From Diprion similis (taxonomy: Eukaryota; Arthropoda; Insecta; Hymenoptera; Diprionidae), in contig NC_060115.1 in assembly GCF_021155765.1 (NCBI RefSeq), positions 3,348,001-3,412,000 on the forward strand: a stretch of 64,000 nt of DNA, given 5' to 3'. Below the pieces are notes generated by a model. That model was given only the letters and a program-made list of their open reading frames with translations. It was not told the origin of the DNA and ran no database searches. Of this stretch, positions 61,011 to 64,000 are shown piece after piece. The translations under genes and the position numbers were made by a program. How positions within the stretch are numbered: the first letter of the stretch is position 1; every line of letters begins with the position of its first letter.

Positions 61011-64000
61011 AAATTTTCACCAAAAATGCAAAGGGGTTAGCCTTGGATTTTTTTTGGCCGAAAAATCTTTTGTCTGAGAATCGATTCGTATGACGTTTTC
61101 TAGACTAATTCGACGCCCAGGAACTCAGAAAACACAACAAAAATAGCGTAGGACCGGCAGCAGAGAATTGACGACGATAATCATGAGTTTTTCGGATGTA
61201 ACTTTTGATGCGTTGATCGCAGCGTATTGAGATTGCGTTTAATCGATTTCTCTCGCAAAATTACGTCGGAATAGTGCCCTACAGAATTAATTGCCGCACT
61301 TTCCAAAGTCGTCGAAATTTTCACCAAAAATGGAAAGGGGTTAGCCTTGGATTTTTTTTCGCCGAAAAATCTTTTGTCTGGGAATCGATTCGTATGACGT
61401 TTTCGGGACCAATTCGACGCCCAGGAATTCAGAAAACACATCAAAAATAGCGTAAGACCAGCAGCAGAGAAATGACGACGAGAATCATGAGTTTTTCGGC
61501 TGTAACTTTTGATGCGTTGATCGCAGCGTATTGGGACTGCGTTTAATCAATTCCTCTCGCAAAATTACGTCGGAATAGTGCCTGAAAGAATTAATTGCAG
61601 CACTTTTCAAAGTCATCGAAATTTTCACCAAAAATGCAAAGGGGTTAGCCTCGGATTTTTTTTGGCCGAAAAATCTTTTGTCTGGGAATCGATTCGTATG
61701 ACGTTTTCTAGACTATTTCGACGCCCAGGAACTCAGAAAACACATCAAAAGTAGCGTGGGACCAGCAGCAGAGAATTGACGACTATAATCATGAGTTTTT
61801 CGGCTGTAACTTTTGATGCGTTGATCGCAGCGTATTGGGACTGCGTTTAATCGATTCCTCTCGCAAAATTACGTCGGAATAGTGCCTGAAAGAAATAATT
61901 GCAGCACTTTTTGAAGTCGTCGAAATTTTCACCAAAAATGCAAAGGGGTTAGCCTTGGATTTTTTTTGGCCGAAAAATCTTTTGTCTGGGAATCGATTCG
62001 TATGACGTTTTCTAGACTAATTCGACGCCCAGGAACTCAGAAAACACATCAAAGATAGCGTAGGACCAGCAGCAGAGAAATGACGACGAAAATCATGAGT
62101 TTTTCGGCTGTAACTTTTGATGCGTCGATCGCAGCGTATCGGGACTGCGTTTAATCGATTTCTCTCGCCAAATTACGTCGGAATAGTGCCCTACAGAATT
62201 AATTGCAGCACTTTTCAAAGTCGTCGAAATTTTCACCAAAAATGCAAAGGGGTTAGCCTTGGATTTTTTTTGGCCGAAAAATCTTTTGTCTGGGAATCGA
62301 TTCGTATGACGTTTTCTAGACTAATTCGACGACCAGGAACTCAGAAAACACATCAAAGATAGCGTAGGACCAGCAGCCGAGAAATGACGACGAAAATCAT
62401 GAGTTTTTCGGCTGTAACTTTTGATGCGTTGATCGCAGCGTATTGGGACTGCGTTTAATCGATTCCTCTCGCAAAATTACGTCGGAATAGTGCCTGTAAG
62501 AAATAATTGCAGCACTTTTTGAAGTCGTCGAAATTTTCACCAAAAATGCAAAGGGGTTAGCCTTGGATTTTTTTTGGCCGAAAAATCTTTTGTCTGGGAA
62601 TCGATTCGTATGACGTTTTCTAGACTAATTCGACGCCCAGGAACTCAGAGAACACATCAAAAATAGCGTAGGACCAGCAGCAGAGAATTGACAACGATAA
62701 TCATGAGTTTTTCGGCTGTAACTTACGATGCGTTGATAGCAGCGTATCGGGACTGCGTTTAATCGATTTCTCTCGCAAAATTACGTCGGAATAGTGCCCT
62801 ACAGAATTAATTGCAACACTTTTCAAAGTCGTCGAAATTTTCACCAAAAATGCAAAGGGGTTAGCCTTGGATTTTTTTTGGCCGAAAAATCTTTTGTCTG
62901 GGAATCGATTCGTATGACGTTTTCTAGACTAATTCGACGCCCAGGAACTCAGAAAACACATCAAAAATAGCGTGGGACCAGCAGCAGAGAATTGACGACG
63001 ATAATCATGAGTTTTTCGGCTGTAACTTTTGATGCGTTGATCGCAGCGTATCGGGACTGCGCTTAATCGATTTCTCTCGCAAAATTACGTCGGAATAGTG
63101 CCCTACAGAATTAATTGCAGCACTTTTCGAAGTCGTCGAAATTTTCACCAAAAATGCAAAGGGGTTAGCCTTGGATTTTTTTTGGCCGAAAAATCTTTTG
63201 TCTGGGAATCGATTCGTATGACGTTTTCTAGACTAATTCGACGCCCAGGAACTCAGAAATCACATCAAAAATAGCGTAGGACCAGCAGCAGAGAAATGAC
63301 GACGAAAATCATGAGTTTTTTGGCTGTAACTTTTGATGCGTCGATCGCAGCGTATTGGGACTGCGTTTAATCGATTCCTCTCGCAAAATTACGTCGAAAT
63401 AGTGCCTGAAAGAATTAATTGCAGCACTGTTCAAAGTCATCGAAATTTTCACCAAAAATGCAAAGGTGTTAGCCTTGGATTTTTTTTGGCCGAAAAACCT
63501 TTTGTCTGGGAATCGATTTGTATGACGTTTTTCAGACTAATTCGACGCCCAGGAACTCAGAAATCACATCAAAAATAGCGTAGGACCAGCGGCAGAGAAA
63601 TGACGAAGAAAATCATAAGTTTTTTGGCTGTAACTTTTGATGCGTCGATCGCAGCGTATTGGGACTGCGTTTAATCGATTCCTCTCGCAAAATTACGTCG
63701 GAATAGTGCCTGAAAGAATTAATTGCAGCACTGTTCAAAGTCATCGAAATTTTCACCAAAAATGCAAAGGGGTTAGCCTTGGATTTTTTTTGGCCGAAAA
63801 ACCTTTTGTCTGGGAAGCGATTTGTATGACGTTTTTCAGACTAATTCGACGCCCAGGAACTCAGAAAACACATCAAAAATGGCGTAGGACCAGCAGCAGA
63901 GAAATGACGACGAAAATCATGAGTTTTTCGGCTGTAACTTTTGATGCGTCGATCGCAGCGTATCGGGACTGCGTTTAATCGATTTCTCTCGCAAAATTAC
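61011..64000 (+). repeat. Satellite block, second copy of the 9,120-bp-spaced duplication
   Basis: Partner of 51,891-54,880, offset by exactly 30 monomers. It is cut by the window end, so the true length of the repeat is unknown. Confidence 0.9.

Larger units (their letters stand above)
51766..64000 (+). repeat. 304-bp satellite DNA array, about 40 head-to-tail monomers, open at window end
   Basis: Landmark words recur every 304 bp: GGCTGTAACTTTTGATGCG, AATTACGTCGGAATAG, TTTCACCAAAAATGC, GGCCGAAAAATCTTTTGTC and CGACGCCCAGGAACTCAG. Monomers differ from one another by scattered point changes. Every spacing I checked is an exact multiple of 304, so I see no indels. Each monomer contains an A/T-rich dyad around GGCC. 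Frames of about 81-87 codons recur on both strands once per monomer; because 304 is not a multiple of three they cannot join into one protein. Tandem, single-orientation and homogeneous structure fits pericentromeric or heterochromatic satellite, though location is inferred. Confidence 0.97.

Noticed and set aside
52061..63978. Recurring 81-113-codon frames on both strands of the satellite (starting MMRRSQRIGTAFNRF or MMCFLNSWASN).
   Set aside because: They repeat with the 304-bp monomer, occur on both strands and end or shift because 304 is not divisible by three. There is no splice structure or known domain. They are products of low stop density, not genes.

Overview
The window is nuclear DNA from an animal, almost certainly an insect. 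It holds intron-rich protein genes with GT-AG (and two GC-AG) splice sites, AT-rich intergenic DNA full of microsatellites, and a large satellite array. Orthologues of insect genes are recognisable (Ets98B/SPDEF, mtSSB, an acid lipase, a Rab3A-type exchange factor). A holometabolous insect, perhaps a hymenopteran, is my best guess from gene structure; the sequence alone does not fix the species.

Layout. (1) 1-20,776: no confidently identified coding gene. It holds AT-rich DNA with simple repeats, one well-bounded candidate exon at 4,128-4,223 (+), a GC-rich low-complexity stretch at about 9.1-10.0 kb that may be a promoter/5' leader, a second GC-rich stretch at 14.4-15.6 kb ending in a (GAC)24 tract, a candidate MITE at 13,691-14,068 and a weak minus-strand candidate exon at 17,903-17,977. 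Much of this is probably upstream region or long 5' introns of the next gene. (2) 20,777-23,049 (+): Ets98B, with a Pointed domain followed by an ETS domain, then a long AT-rich 3' region. (3) 26,586-27,655 (-): mitochondrial single-stranded DNA-binding protein, four coding exons, 143 aa. (4) 29,394-32,590 (+): secreted or lysosomal acid lipase, seven exons, 437 aa, with two GC-AG introns. (5) 32,591-41,280: no recognisable coding sequence. (6) 41,281-46,890 (+): RAB3IP/RAB3IL1 (Rabin-type) Sec2-domain Rab guanine-nucleotide exchange factor, seven coding exons, 633 aa. (7) 46,891-50,830: AT-rich intergenic DNA. (8) 50,830-64,000: satellite DNA, with decayed edge monomers followed by about 40 head-to-tail copies of a 304-bp monomer running off the end of the window.

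The genes do not form an operon or an obvious pathway. They are independent eukaryotic genes: a transcription factor, a mitochondrial replication factor, a lipid hydrolase and a vesicle-trafficking regulator. The most distinctive structure is the satellite. Monomer length is invariant at 304 bp through the sampled array, and a 2,990-bp block (51,891-54,880) recurs with no difference that I could find exactly 30 monomers (9,120 bp) later. Weaker similarity at 8 and 16 monomers is nested inside. I found no tRNA, rRNA, CRISPR or intact transposase gene. All splice joins were worked out by eye from frame, splice consensus and family resemblance.
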